DNA from: Panicum virgatum | Taxonomy: Eukaryota > Streptophyta > Magnoliopsida > Poales > Poaceae | Assembly: GCF_016808335.1 (NCBI RefSeq) | Contig: NC_053150.1 | Span: 28,216,030 to 28,280,029 of the forward strand | DNA length: 64,000 nt | Reading direction: 5' to 3' | Shown: in pieces, positions 31,862 through 44,600 of the stretch | Layout: every line of letters starts with the position of its first letter | How positions within the stretch are numbered: the first letter of the stretch is position 1 | Position numbers and translations under genes: made by a program | Notes under the pieces: model-generated | What the model was told of the DNA's origin: nothing | Databases searched by the model: none | What the model saw: the letters and a program-made list of their open reading frames with translations, nothing else

Positions 31862-34800
31862 ATGGCAGGCAGAGATAGAGATGTTGTATGGGAACACGGT
31901 GAAAATCTTTATCTCGGATGGCGATGCAACTATTGTCGTACGCAGAAAGGAGGAGGTGGTGTGACTAGACTGAAACAACATTTGGCTAGGCGCGGGGCGG
32001 AGGTGGTCCATTGCAGGAATGTGCCACCAGATGTGCGGGAGTTCTTTCAGCGTGACATTGATAGGCAAAGAAGGCCACTGCTTACCGGGCTCAAGAGAGG
32101 TTGAGACGGGAGAAGTCTGCAGCAGAGGGAAACTATCCCGTGATTGAGGAAGATGAGGAGGCTCAGCTACAACGTGCCTTGGATCTATCGAGAGCGGAAG
32201 CAAAGTTCCGACGGGGGGTGGAACAAAGAGGAGGTGCATATGAGCGTGGAGGGGGTAGTGGTTCGATGAGGGGAATGCTATGCAGAGGATGTTTCGAAGG
32301 GCCACTTCGCAGAGGGAGAGTCCTGTGGTGGAGGACTATAACTGGCAGCCGGTGGGAGAAGAGGAATGACGCAACCAAGGATTGATAAGACTCCTGGACG
32401 CAGAAGGGTAAGAATGCAAAGGAAGCTATTGGTAAGCTTGGTCAAAGTTTTTCCATATTGCAGGAGTAACCTAGAAGACAGGCTGACAGTCCATACTTTG
32501 TCAGCGCGGTCAGGGAGACACAGAAGTGGGGTAAGTTTTCTTTCATTGGAATGACACCTATGAGCTTATATTCTTGTATCTCATGATTTTCATATGGTTG
32601 CAGGTGAAGGTATCGCATCACCCACTGGACGGGATATTGATGGCAAGTACCCTTGATCAGAACGAGCAATACTTGAAGACGAGGTACGTAAAGTTTCAGA
32701 AAGACTGGCCCTTATTGGCATCACGTTGATGTGTGATTCATGGACTGGCCCGACGAGGATGAGTGTCATCAACTTTTTGGTATATTGCAATGGGGTCATG
32801 TGGTTCCACAAGTCTATTGATGTGAGTGGAAGAACTCAAGATGCCGCATATTGCTCAAGGTAGCCCCTAAACATGTTCCATTCACATTGAGTATGTTTGA
32901 CAGGTTACTAAAGAATCTATCTTTGTTTGCAGGAGATTCGAAAGGTCGTCGAGGAGATTGGACCGGAGAATGTTGTGCACGTAGTCACCGACAACGGATC
33001 CAACTACAAGAAAGCATGCAAGGAACTAAGAGAGGTGTATGAACACATTGCTTGGACACTTTGTCTAGCACACATCGTCAATTGATGTTGAAGGATATAG
33101 CTCGAAGGCCTGAACATGCTATTATGATCAAGCAGTTCAAGTGAATTTCAATTGGTTACACAATCATGGTCAGTTGAATACAAAGATGAGGAACGCAATC
33201 AGTGGTGAGTTGGTCAAGTGGAATGCCACTCGATTTGGAACCAACTACATGTTCCTAGATAGCATCTATCGGAAACGTGATCATTTCATGCAGTGGATGG
33301 CATCTATTTTTACATAGTAAATGGGCGGATACCGAAGATGGTATATTTACTCATGTAGGTTATCAAGTCTGGAGTGGTGGGATGGATTGAAATATATCAT
33401 CGACACAGTTCAACCAATATACAAGTTCCTTCGCTTTGCTGATCAAGACAAGAGGCCCAACATGTGCGAAATCGTGATGGCCTACCATACTATGAAACTG
33501 GAGCTGCAGTCTTTCTTTGGAACAAATGTTTCCACTCTGAAGGAGTATCTTGAGGTGGTGGATGAGAGGTTGGGCGACGTGTTCATAGGCACGTAGGTCG
33601 GTCTAGGTAAGAGACTATACGAGTCATCTATTTTTAATCTCCATTGACCTTATGCTTATTTGAAGTGATTTATATTTTGCAGCTGCTGTCCTAAATCTGA
33701 GGTATGCATATACAATGGATCCAACTCCAGAAATGTTTCGTGGACTCAAGGATACATCTCAGTGCATGATGGATCTCCCGAGCGCCATGCAGGCATTGCA
33801 GGAGCTTGACCTGTTTCGGCAGAAGGTTGGCGAGTTTGGCGGTGAAATGGCAATGAAAATGGCGATGGACCCAAGGACATCCCCATGTAAGAGTTATTTC
33901 GTACGACATTGTTTTTTGCTCTATTCGAATATATTGCTTACATACTCGGTTGCACATGCAGCGTCCTGGTGGATGATGTTCGGATCAAGTACTCCAAAGC
34001 TGCAGTACCTTGCCATGCGGCTTGTTTCACAATGTTGTTCGTCCAGTGGATGAAAGCAGAACTAGAGTATTTTTGCCTTGCTGCATACAAAGGTTCGCAA
34101 TTGATTATCGCACAAGAAACTTAACAAGCTTGTCTATGTCAACTACAACCTTCGTCTCCGACTTGAGGAGGTCTCCGGTCCACCGATGCGTGAAGAAGGT
34201 GATTTCATTGACCAGCTGGCCTATCTTTCTTTCTATGATGAGAATAATCCGGTGTGGGAATGGATGGAATATGGTAGATCTAACCGGGCTCCAGTTCTGG
34301 ACGAGGATGATGATGACGGCGACATCCCTCTCCCGTCCCATATTGTCAGAGATCAAATAAACCTCTCAGATCTACGTGGGGCTACGGGGGATGATTCCAT
34401 CAGCGATTGGGCACGTAAAAATGTGGGTGACACTCACATAGGGAAGAGGAAGCTCCAGAAGGGGCCTACGAAGGGTGACCCGAAGCGTCAAAAAGGAAAA
34501 GGCAAAGCAACAGCAAAACCAGTGAGCAGCGACACCGAGACTGATGATGGCGAAGGTGAGCGTAGTCTACCATATCAGGAGTCCAAGGATAGTAGCTCGG
34601 CCGATGATGGTGATGATAGTGACGGTGCTGATGCTGATGCTGATGCTGCTGGTGGTGGTAGTGGTGGTGGTGGTGGTGGTGGTGGTGGTAGTGGTGGTGC
34701 TCGTGGTGTTTGTTTCACAGGTATATAATGCTCCTATATATGCACACATGTTTCTGACTATGAGTACTAATTATGATATATGGTTGATTGCAGGGGAGAC

Positions 34801-35020
34801 TCAGTTCACACATGCTACTCATGACACCGACCATGGAGCACCGCAATCGCAGAGGGGAATGGTTGGACCGACGGACTACGACACTCCTCAGTACTCTTCT
34901 TCCTCCTACAGCGATTCCTCACAGTCTTTTCACTACTCCATATCTGACATCAGCATGCAGCCACCGACGAGATGGGTGTACGAATGGGAAGACCCCCATT
35001 TTTACACTATGTTAGTTTAG
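31862..35020 (+). pseudogene. hAT transposase (broken, multi-exon)
   Basis: The ATG at 31862 opens a BED zinc finger (CNYCRTQKGGGGVTRLKQH) broken by a stop at 32102 and frame changes to about 32540. After an intron comes a DUF659-like block (MCDSWTGPTRMSVINFL, 32720-32860), then VHVVTDNGSNYKKACKEL (32965-33030), EWWDGLKYIIDTV (33370), and the C-terminal dimerisation region WWMMFGS...RLVSQCCSSSG (33965-34053). Acidic, Lys-rich and Gly-rich parts follow, and a last exon ends at 35020 (EWEDPHFYTMLV). A stop inside the DUF659-dimerisation linker near 33080 adds to the damage. It would have moved this element; not functional now. Confidence 0.85.
34620..34700 (+). repeat. GAT/GGT trinucleotide run in the transposase
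   Basis: (GATGCT)n followed by a (GGT)n tract encodes an Asp/Ala stretch and a glycine run within the hAT transposase C-terminal region. Confidence 0.92.
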
Positions 35021-35364
35021 GAATGGGAGACAACATCGGCGTGGACGGGCCAAACTTAGCAACACTACAAGGCTGAGCTTCTTAGAGTGTGAGGTATCAC
35101 TGTGATGTCCACCGCCGAATACCATACCGCGTCCCAAATGGGGGTCTTCCCATTCCTACGTTGAACTTTTATTTGATGTGTATAAGTGTATGCACGCTTA
35201 TGACTCGGTATTTGTATGCACGCTTATTACTATTGTATTTGTATGCATGATTATAAATTGTTGATTTGGTACGGTCATTTACATTAATATGTGCATAGCT
35301 CATGCCAAAATTTCCTTTTATTTCACACTGGGGAACCACTTTTAGCCGTCGGAAATTATTGTTA

Positions 35365-35528
35365 AAACATCGGTAAACCGGTCATACCGGCTGGTAAACC
35401 GGTCAGAACCGGTAGCACTGGGGCTTTTGAATTCACATTTGAATTCAACCGGTTTGGACCGGTTTCCGGTCAAACCGGTCCGGTAAACCGGAACCGGAGC
35501 CCGGCGGTTTGACCGGACCGGTCGGGAT
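35365..35528. repeat. hAT right subterminal ACCGGT repeats
   Basis: Dense aaaccggtc, ggtttgaccgg and related motifs in both orientations directly inside the right end of the hAT element. Confidence 0.8.
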
Positions 35529-35872
35529 TAATAACCCTGCTAATGCCCCTTGAGTCTCACCGCGCCATCGTTTCTCCTGCAGTTGCGGCCTTCGATCGGT
35601 CGTGACGTGCCATGATGATAGAGAGGGGATCAAGGTGCGCCTCATCGTTGGTGGCCGTTCGGGCCCCGCCTGAGCCGCACCATTAGGGGTTTTAATCTTG
35701 TCACGACACACTTCTAGGCCGCCTCTGCGGCGCTCCTCGGGATGTGTGCGGAGGAGTGCGGCATTCTGGGTCCCGCCTTGGACCCGATCCTCTACCGGCG
35801 TTTCGCTGGCCCTGGCCATCCCGGGGTTGGGGGCGGGCCCGTCCACCCGTCTCATGGCCAAGTCGCCTTCCT

Positions 35873-36240
35873 CGCCATCCTCGGTGGACTCCGACGAGGG
35901 CCCTCACTGGGACATCCGGGACCTAGTGCGATAGGTCGCCAAGGCCCGCGAGCGCTACTCCGCCTCGTCATTGGAGGCTAGTCGGCTGGGCACCTTCAAC
36001 GCTGACCTCGAGTCCGCTCTCACGACCCTCTCCGAGACGGCGGTGAAGGCGTAGGGCGAGGCTGCCGAGGTTCGCGCCAAGGCAGCAGATCGAGAGCAAG
36101 TCCTTGCCGCTGCCCGCTGTGGGATCGCGTACATGGGGCTCCGCTTCGATGATCTTGAGAGCCACCTCCATGCCCTCGAGCACGCGTCGCTTCGCGCTGT
36201 GAACATGGCGCGGGTGCCAGGAAGCGAGGTGGTTTTTTGC
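35873..36240 (+). pseudogene. Coiled-coil ORF remnant in element E
   Basis: The plus frame reads VDSDEGPHWDIRDLV, stop, then about 45 codons, stop at 36052, then GEAAEVRAKAADREQVLAA and MARVPGSEVVF. The Ala/Glu/Arg/Leu pattern is coiled-coil-like. Because GC-rich DNA gives open frames easily, this is a tentative remnant; it may be the tail of an accessory ORF related to those found in grass Ty3/gypsy elements. Confidence 0.4.
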
Positions 36241-36709
36241 CTCCACGATCTCCATGCCACGTGTGGAGGGCTGTGAGCCTTGGCGCGACATCACACCCCC
36301 CCGTGCCCGGGGCTGACGCTTCAGGGACGGTGGCGCGCCTAGCAAGCCGGCCAGAGGAGCCGCTCTCATCTAGGGCAGCCGAGCCCCTGGGCCCAAACAG
36401 GCAGGGGATGCCCCTCCTCCCTGCGCGACCGTCGAGTCTCTGGCGTCCGTCGTGATTTTGGCGATAGCAGGGGCCGAACGCCGAGGCGTCTCGCTCGCCA
36501 CCATCTCTGACGACGCGGCGCACACCGACGACAACCTTTTGGTGTGCCGCCGAGGATGTATCCCCCTGGGCCTGATGCCAGTATACCTTCACAACCTTTT
36601 GGGGTGCCGCTGACAGAGGGGCAAGCCTACCTAAGGGGCTGGAAATAAGCGAAACCAACAAAGGATAAGCAAATTGAAATTGCTTAGAAAGAACCAAAGG
36701 GAAAATCAC

Positions 36710-37817
36710 TCACTGCGCGGCAGTCGGGCGGGACCTTTTCGGTTTGGGTTCGGCCGTCGAAGATCCGACCTCCCCCTGGCGCTTACCCAATACGCTAGGC
36801 GGGGGCCACAAACCTTGCGGCACTCCAAGGACCGTGGTGGCCGTAGAAGAGGATGGGGAGGACGAAGCTCCGCGTCCGGTCTCGGGGACTAGGCGCTGGT
36901 TGGCCGCGGTGGCCCTGGGAGCGGCACGTCTTTTACCCCTGCGCCGGCGGACGAGCTGATGGTCGGGCCGCTGAAGCAAGCGGTCGCGCCTTGCGATGGA
37001 GGGGAACAGTGATTGCTTCCATGACCGGGGGTCCCAGCGAGATCCCAGCGCTGATCCCTTCTCCATCCTCCTGCAACAAAGCCCAATCAATATGCTCCTC
37101 ACGGTCATGGTCGTCGTCGTCGTTGGCACTCCAGTCGGGCTCCTCGGGAGACTCGGTGTCACTGTCCACCTGCTCGCTGCACCTCCTACGCTGCTAGCGC
37201 TCTGCCCGATGGGTCTGCTGGGCAATATTCCATTTCCGCTTGTCATCTTTCTTCCTCTTCTTCTTATCGGCGGCGGTGTGGTTCATTGCCCATCGGGCCG
37301 CATCCCCAAGTGAGGGAGCGCGGGAGAGGCGAAAGCCGTATCCATCCTATGAGCGTAAGGCGGAACTCCCAAAGCCAAACGGTTCGACAAGCAAAGAGAA
37401 AAGGAAGAAAGGTGCTAGGAAAGAGCACTTACGAATCGGACGAACCCCACCTCCGGGCGCATCACCGGATGGCTGGGGATGGGGAACACGGGGTACGGCT
37501 TGTTGAAGGCCTCCCGGAGCCGCAAGGTGATCTCAGCGTCACTGATCTCGCCGACCGCCAACACCGTCCGCGCGACCGCATCCGCCAGCGCGTCGAGCCT
37601 CATCTCGTCCAACGGAAGCGCTCGCGCCATTATCGGTGCAACCCGCCGCTTATGGTAAGCGCCCACCACACCGGCGCCAGTCAAGCCCTGACTCTTTAGA
37701 ATCCTAATGGCGTCTAGGAGGCCGGAGAGCTTCTCCTGTTCCTCCTTTTCCGGGCCATACTCCCACACGGGCGGTTTGTCCATCAGGAATCGGCCGGAGA
37801 AGGCGGGCAGGGGAGCT
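36710..37817 (-). pseudogene. PF04195-like transposon protein, C-terminal part
   Basis: On the minus strand the frame 37817-37415 continues the gene cut by element D: LPAFSGRFLMDKPPVWEYGP and LPLDEMRLDALADAV. It reaches a possible donor (GTAAGT) near 37428. Further blocks to 36710 are acidic then basic (SPEEPDWSANDDDDHDREE, later KPKRSR) with frame changes. The N-terminal part is at 52389-52883. This family is annotated as 'putative gypsy type transposon'; its biochemical role is unknown. Confidence 0.65.
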
Positions 37818-40800
37818 GTGGCAGAACCGCCTAAATTATCCCGGCTCAAGTGCGCAGGCCATCACCATAAAGGCAACATTAGCTTAAACGCACTTCAAAC
37901 GGAACAATTTTTGGTCTGTCGGGTAACGTCCCGATACAACCACCGATTCTCGGATCGAACAAGCATACCCCGCACGAAGGCGAGTTCAGAGATATTACAA
38001 CCACAATTTTACAACACGGGCATAGTAAAGATTACAAACCAGTTCAAACGATTATTACAAAACCAACTTAAGTAAAAAAAGTTATACAAGCCATAAGTGT
38101 AAAGCTTCAGGGTTTAAACAGCGGAAGATAAAACACGACGGCTACAACATGTCGCAAAAAGGATACCAGGCTAGCCCAAGCATGGTATCACTCGTCATAG
38201 TCATTGCCGGTCGAAGACGTATCCCACTCTACGGACCAGCCAGGAGGCAACGAGCAAGGATAGGTCAAGCTAGCGATCTGATCCTCAAAACTCATACCTG
38301 AAAAAGGGTTTCAACAGCAAGGCTGAGTATTCTAATACTCAGCAAGACTTAACCGCCAACGGGTATAAGTAGCCCACCTTAGCTAGACTATGCAAGGCTT
38401 TGTGAGGCTCTGGTTTTCTTTTGCTGAAAAGCAATAAAGAGTATGTCCTTACTTTCAAGTTTTAGCTTTCAAGATTCTAGTTGATTAACCATTCTATGTA
38501 AGCAACTACTATCAAATCATGGTAGAAATCTAAGCAAACATCAAGATTGATTAAAGTGTTGTTGCTCTTCTTACTCTGTGTGGCAAAGAGATCAAGCAGT
38601 CTCATTTCATCGTGAGAGGCGGACGATTCTGAATCGAAATTCAACCTTGCAAGGATAACCTAGCACACACGTCTGGAACACCGTCGGGTCATTCCCAAAC
38701 AACCGTTGACCTTTCTTTCCGGCTTGTGGATAGGGTCACTCTCCCCGACTACAGGGCTCCAAGGCCGAACCTTGTCCCTTGAAGTCATGGTGTTGCGCAA
38801 CATAACAATAAAACCTATCCCTACTGAGAGAGTGAAAGGTATATCCACTCCCCGGTCCAATCGGCTACTAGGCTTGCCGCGTACCATATTTACGGCATGT
38901 GGCTAGTACTTTCAAAAACTTAACCAGCACTACCACACACCGCGACCTTAGCAAGTTCATCAATACAGACGGGGTCTCACATAAAGTCATGATGTCGAAC
39001 ACAACCCCGTCTGTTGTCCTTATATTGATAACAGAAAGGTAAACAATCAATTCCTATAAAACTCGCGAGTGACAGGCAATCACTCGACTTTTACCGGTCC
39101 TATAAGCTTAGCAAGTAGTCGAACTCAAGTCTAGTATTCAGTACATAGGTTCCTAGGATCATGCATCTAGGGTTTCAATTCAAATCCTAAGAACTGTAAA
39201 TGCATAAGCAAATAACAACCGTAAATGATAATAATTTGAAATATAGGTTATGTCTGGGGCTTGCCTTCTCGATAGTTGCTAACTATTTCAGCCCTAGGCT
39301 CTTCCGAACTTTGGTCCGGGGCTTCAGTTAGTTCAGCAGTGTTTACTTGAGCTTCGAGATCACCTCCGTCAGACTCCGGTATCAGCTCGTACGTCCCGTC
39401 CGATAAGGCAGTCGTGTCTACATGTAATGCAAGAACAGTATTATAAGCACACATGGGCAATCGTTTATAGAGTAGTTAAATAACAAATTTAACTACACAA
39501 GGCATCATGATCAACAGCACAATAGAAGTTGACTAACTTCATGAACAAGTGGGGGTGGATTCCTATAGCAATTACTTCCATGTTTGCAAATAAACATATA
39601 ACTCAAAGTACAAACAGTAATTAACTTACCAAAAATTACCCTAAACAGAACATGAACAGATTAAGCTACCCTGTAAAAATCATGCCAAGACATGTAGCCA
39701 TTTAATCACAACAAATCATTCATGCAGGCAGCACATAGAACAAACTTCAATTATACAGGTCAAACTAAAGCAAAACAGAATCTAAAAATTTAACAGTAGG
39801 TCAATACAGAAATAAACTAGCAACTGTGAATTTTTCATGATTTTATCTATACAGAAATAAATACAAAAAAATAAACAAAACAGACAACAGATTAGCAAGA
39901 TTTATTTTTAGCCCCTGATCTAGCCATGAACTGAAGCTCAAACTTCCTCGACAAGCTAAGATAATCCAGGTGAACACTCAGGAATAAATTCAGGATTTAT
40001 CAAGAACAGAAACTATTTATCATAACTAAAGTCTACTAAACAAAGATTAAATCAAATAAATAGCTAAACCAAAGAACTGATCATGAAATTTTTATAGAAA
40101 AACAAGTGTTACAAGAGTAAACTACCATAAAAGTTTCACTGCAAGACATGGCTTTATGCAGTAGTTAAGAAAAAGATGAAATCAACCAATATTTATGCAC
40201 TAGAAACACAAATCAAAATCTACAGCAAAAACTTGCAACTAAAGCCTAACATATTATGGTTCTACTGCATAGATCTCTTCAAGAGGATTCGAAAACATCA
40301 AGATTTGCTATTTTACGAATTTTCTACGAATTGATATTGAATTTCAAAGTTCACTGAAAATCATAGCAAAGAAGTCCCTATAGCACTATTCAAATGTGTC
40401 ACTGACTACGCAGATAACCCCCTGGGGTTTTTCAAATTCAAACACCGACGTCCCTGGCCGGGTCAGAGAGGGAAGGCGGGGTTTGACCGGCCGTTTCCCG
40501 GCGAGGAGCTCACCGGCGGCGAGGGGTGGGTTGGGGAAAACGGAGAGGAAGTCGAGGCGGTTCTGGGGATGTGCTTGGGTCGCGAAACGAGGGCGAGAAT
40601 AGGTCGGTCCACGGCGAACGGCGGCTGGTGGAGCTCGGAGCACGGCGGCGGGGTGTCTCCGGTGAAGTTCGGGCGAGGGGAGATGGTCTAGGAGTTGCGC
40701 GAGGGCGAGGCGGTGCTTGCTAGGGTGTCAGAGCGGGCGGAGGAGCGGCGGTGAGACGGCTCCGCGGCGGGGGTAAGCTCGCCGGGGTTCAAGCGGGGCG

Positions 40801-41646
40801 GCGGCGGCGTTCTGTGGTGTGAGAGCGAGGAGAGGGCAAAGGAACGCACGAAATCGAGTCCTGGGGTATGTGTAGTGCTCGGGCGCTCGCTAGAAGAGGG
40901 CGGCGAGCTCTGCCCGGGGCTGTCCACGGCGGCGTCGCGGTGGCGGCCGTCGAGGCGGCTCTGGAAGCTGCGGGGCGCGTGGCACGGGAAGAAGAGGGCC
41001 AGCGCGAGGCTAGAGGGCGGTGGAGGAGGTCGTCCGCGACGCGTGGGTGCCAGCGCGCGGCGAATTAATGGCCGGAATGGCCGGGAAGGCGCCGGCGAGC
41101 GGCGCTGTCGGTGGACGGCGACGAGAAGCAGAGCAGGGAGGTGGGAGATGGGGATAAGGGCGATTTTGCAATTTCCAAAAATTCCAGGGACTAAACTGTA
41201 AACCAGCGATAACTTTTAAACCAAAGCTCAAATGGAAAAGTGCCCAACATGAAAGTTGTTCAACTTTTCAAGATCTACAACTTTGATGTTGTGCAAAAAT
41301 TTATTTAGCCAAAGATTCAAGAGCTAAAATTAAAATCATTGAAGGGATTTTGAATTCTAGGAAATTTGTCTTTTTCAAAGCAAATTCACTTCAAACATAG
41401 ACTTAAAAGTAAATTTTTCTGCCAAGCATTAAATGCACTGAAATTTTGCAAAAACATCCTCCACAAAAGCTATATTCAGAAATAACTAAAGAAAGGACCT
41501 TGCATAAAATCATAATTACACATATAGCCTTTTATAATTACAAAAAGATCCTTTTTAAGCAATTCATGCACATGACGCATAGCAAACATACACAATTACT
41601 GTGCAGACACCTATTTAATTACTGTGTAGACACCCAGGGTGTTACA
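37818..41646 (-). repeat. Element D 3' LTR (left copy, full length)
   Basis: 3829 bp, tgtggcagaacc to gggtgttaca; on the minus strand it starts TGTAACACCCTGGG. It has the same gene-like order as LTR C, with a GC-rich block at about 40440-41200. Bases 39894-40338 are missing from the right copy. Confidence 0.96.
38188..39417 (-). CDS. Putative spliced LTR-encoded protein, D left LTR
   Basis: Exon 39265-39417 (153 nt, after acceptor attacatgtag, ending gaag before GC donor GCAAGC) and terminal exon 38188-38297 (110 nt, after acceptor tttttcag, ending TGA). Both junctions are phase 1. The product shows DTTALSDGTYELIPES, EAQVNTAELTEAPD, SSEEPR, then FEDQIASLTYPCSLPPGWSVEWD. Compared with element C, in the first 25 terminal-exon codons I count about 10 synonymous-only and 5 replacement differences. 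That bias and the shared phases argue for a real protein. The first exon was not found and function is unknown. Confidence 0.6.
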
Positions 41647-41681
41647 GCCTTCCCCCCTAAAAGGAATCTCGTCCCGAGATT
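41647..41681 (-). promoter_or_regulatory. Element D polypurine tract and adjacent hairpin
   Basis: The minus strand reads TTTTAGGGGGGAAGGC up to the 3' LTR. The dyad with arms AATCTCG/CGAGATT (41665-41681) directly precedes it. The stop codon of pol is the TAG inside this tract. Confidence 0.9.
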
Positions 41682-44600
41682 ACAGGAAGAAAAGGATTCA
41701 AAGACTTGGTACCTGGATTGGTTCTAAGAAAATCGTGAAAGTTTCGTTGGAGAAAATTTTCAGTCTCCCAAGTAGCTTCTTCTACAGTATGCTGATTCCA
41801 CTGGATTTTGTACATTTTAACTTTCTCCCTTCTAGTACTTCTTTCTTTGGTGTCAAGAATCTTGATTGGATACTCCGTATAAGATAGATCGGATTCAATC
41901 TCGATATCCTGTGGTTCAAGGATCTCAGTAGGTACCCTGGTACACTTCTGGAGTTGTGATACATGAAAGACATCATGAATGGCAGCCAACTGAGATGGAA
42001 GACGAAGTCGGTAGGCAACGGGTCCACAAGTTTCGATAATTTCAAATGGTCCGATGTATCGGGGTGCTAATTTCCCTTTTACGCCAAAGCGTTGAACACC
42101 TTTAGTAGGAGATACTCGCAAATATACGAAGTTCCCTACCTCGAATTGTAAAGGATCTCTTCTTTTGTCTGCATAAGTTTTCTGTCTTGATTGAGCTGCT
42201 TTAAGATTAACTTGGATAACTTTGACTTTCTCCTCTGCCTCAGAGACTAAATCTGGCCCAAAAATTTTGCGTTCTCCAGCTTGTGACCAATTCAAAGGAG
42301 TTCGACACCTTCGACCGTATAATGCTTCAAATGGTGCCATTTGCAAGCTGGATTGATAACTGTTATTATATGAAAACTCTGCCAGTGCTAGGCATTTAAC
42401 CCAGTTCTTGCCATATTGAATAGTACATGCCCTTAACATGTCTTCAAGGATTTGATTGATTCGTTCAGTTTGCCCATCTGTTTGTGGATGATAAGCTGAA
42501 CTACGAATTAGTTTTGTTCCAAGGGATTCTTGCATTTGCTCCCAGAAACGTGCAATAAACTGAGGCCCACGATCAGAAATAATCGTCTTTGGAATTCCAT
42601 GTAAACGAACAATCTGATCGAGATAAATCTCTGCGTACCTCTTGGCAGAATAAGTGGTGTGTACTGGAATAAAATGAGCAGTCTTGGTGAGTCTATCAAC
42701 GATTACCCAAACAGAATCATGCTTATGAGAAGTAGTGGGTAGGCCAACGATAAAATCCATACTGATGTCCTCCCATTTCCAGGATGGAATGGGTAAAGGT
42801 TGGAGAGTACCAGCTACTTTTAAGTGACTAGCCTTAACTCTTTGACAGACATCACATTCAGAAACATATCTGGCAATTTCTCTTTTCATTCGAGTCCACC
42901 AGAAGTTTTGTTTAAGATCGTGGTACATCTTGGTACCACCGGGATGAATCGAAAACTTCGATAGATGTGCTTCATCAAGGATTTGCTTTCTAAGCTGATG
43001 ATCCTTGGGTACAACTAGTCGAGATTCAAACCATAGAACTCCTCTATGATCCACTCGGAAACATTTGTACTTTGCTTCTCCTTGTGATAACTTTTCCTTG
43101 ATGATCTTGATACCCTCATCATGTAATTGTGCCATGATGATGCTATCATGAAGTGTAGGCTCAAGGGATATATGGTTCAAACTTCCTTGAGGTACCATTT
43201 CTAGGTTTAACTTCATCATTTCCTGGCATAGAGTTTCATTGAATGGTTCTACAGATAGACAATGGCATTGTGACTTGCGGCTTAGTGCATCCGCAACCAC
43301 ATTAGCCTTTCCTGGATGATAGTGCACTTCTAGATCATAATCCTTTATCAACTCTAGCCAGCGCCACTGTCTCATGTTGAGATCAGCTTGAGTGAAGATA
43401 TATTTGAGGCTCTTATGGTCAGTGTAAATATTACAGTGAGTTCCCATAAGATGATGTCTCCAAATCTTGAGGGCGTGAATAACAGCTGCTAACTCCAGAT
43501 CATGTGTTGGATAATTCTTCTCATGATTCCGGAGAGCTCTTGATGCATAAGCAATAACCCGGTTATCTTGCATAAGCACACAACCAAGTCCCATACCAGA
43601 AGCATCTCAATAGACATCAAAAGGTTTGGTACTGTCCGGTGTAGCCAATACTGGAGCAGTAGTTAATCGTGCCTTGAGAGTTTGGAAAGCTTCTTCACAC
43701 TTATCATTCCAAACAAACTTCACTCCCTTCTTCAATAGCTCCGTCATAGGCTTGGCTATTTTGGAGAAATCCGTAATGAACCGACGATAATATCCAGCTA
43801 AACCAAGAAAACTACGAATTTGATGAACTGAAATAGGAGATTCCCAATCCATCACTTCTTGCACTTTAGTTGAATCAACAGATATTCCATCACTGGAGAT
43901 AGTGTGGCCTAAAAATTTCACACTGTCTAACCAAAAGTCACACTTGGAGAATTTGGCATAAAGATGGTGATCTCGTAATCGTTGAAGAACGATATGCAAA
44001 TGCTCAGCATGATCTTCTTCATTCTTGGAGTAGATCAGAATATCGTCAATGAATACCACGACGAATTTATCCAGCTCCGGCATGAAGACTGAATTCATCA
44101 AGTACATAAAATATGCTGGGGTGTTGGTAAGACCAAAAGACATGACCAGATACTCATAGAGTCCATATCTGGTCGAGAAAGCAGTCTTTGGAATATCACA
44201 AGGCTTGATCTTTATTTGATGGTAACCAGAACGAAGATCAATCTTAGAGAAAACCTTAGCTCCAGCTAACTGGTCAAACAGAATATCAATGCGGGGAAGA
44301 GGATACTTATTTCTAATAGTGACCGCATTGAGTGGTCGATAGTCAACACATAGCCTCAAGCTGTTATCCTTCTTCTTCACAAACAGGGCTGGACATCCCC
44401 AGGGTGAAGAACTCGAACGTATAAATCCCTTGTCGAGAAGGTCTTGGAGTTGGACTTTCAATTCTGCTAACTCATTTGGAGGCATTCGGTACGACCTCTT
44501 AGAAATAGGGGCGGTACCGGGTTGAAGCTCAATAACAAACTCGATATCTCTATCAGGGGGCATTCCAGGCAAATCATCTGGAAATACATCCTCATACACC

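Larger units (their letters stand above)
31043..35539 (+). mobile_element. hAT DNA transposon, degraded
   Basis: The terminal inverted repeats CAGGGTTAAT (31043) and CAGGGTTATT (reverse of 35530-35539) match at 9 of 10 bases. The flanking 8-bp duplications are ctcatgcc and ctaatgcc, 7 of 8. An 8-bp TSD and CAGGG ends are typical of hAT. Both subterminal zones are dense in ACCGGT/AACCGG motifs. It carries a multi-exon transposase on the plus strand with BED finger, DUF659-like and hAT dimerisation regions. It interrupts element E. Confidence 0.92.
35540..37817 (+). mobile_element. Element E, segment 3
   Basis: Resumes with the right TSD of the hAT element (ctaatgcc, 35540-35547). It contains a plus-strand coiled-coil remnant (35873-36240) converging on the C-terminal part of a minus-strand PF04195-like gene (36710-37817). 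A pair of similar tracts around 36530 and 36590 (acaaccttttggggtgccgc type) lies between them. Ends at the element D insertion (TSD ggagc, 37813-37817). Confidence 0.6.

Noticed and set aside
34544..34749. Poly-Val and poly-Thr reading frames
   Set aside because: They are shadows of the (GGT)n run, which codes for glycine in the transposase frame.
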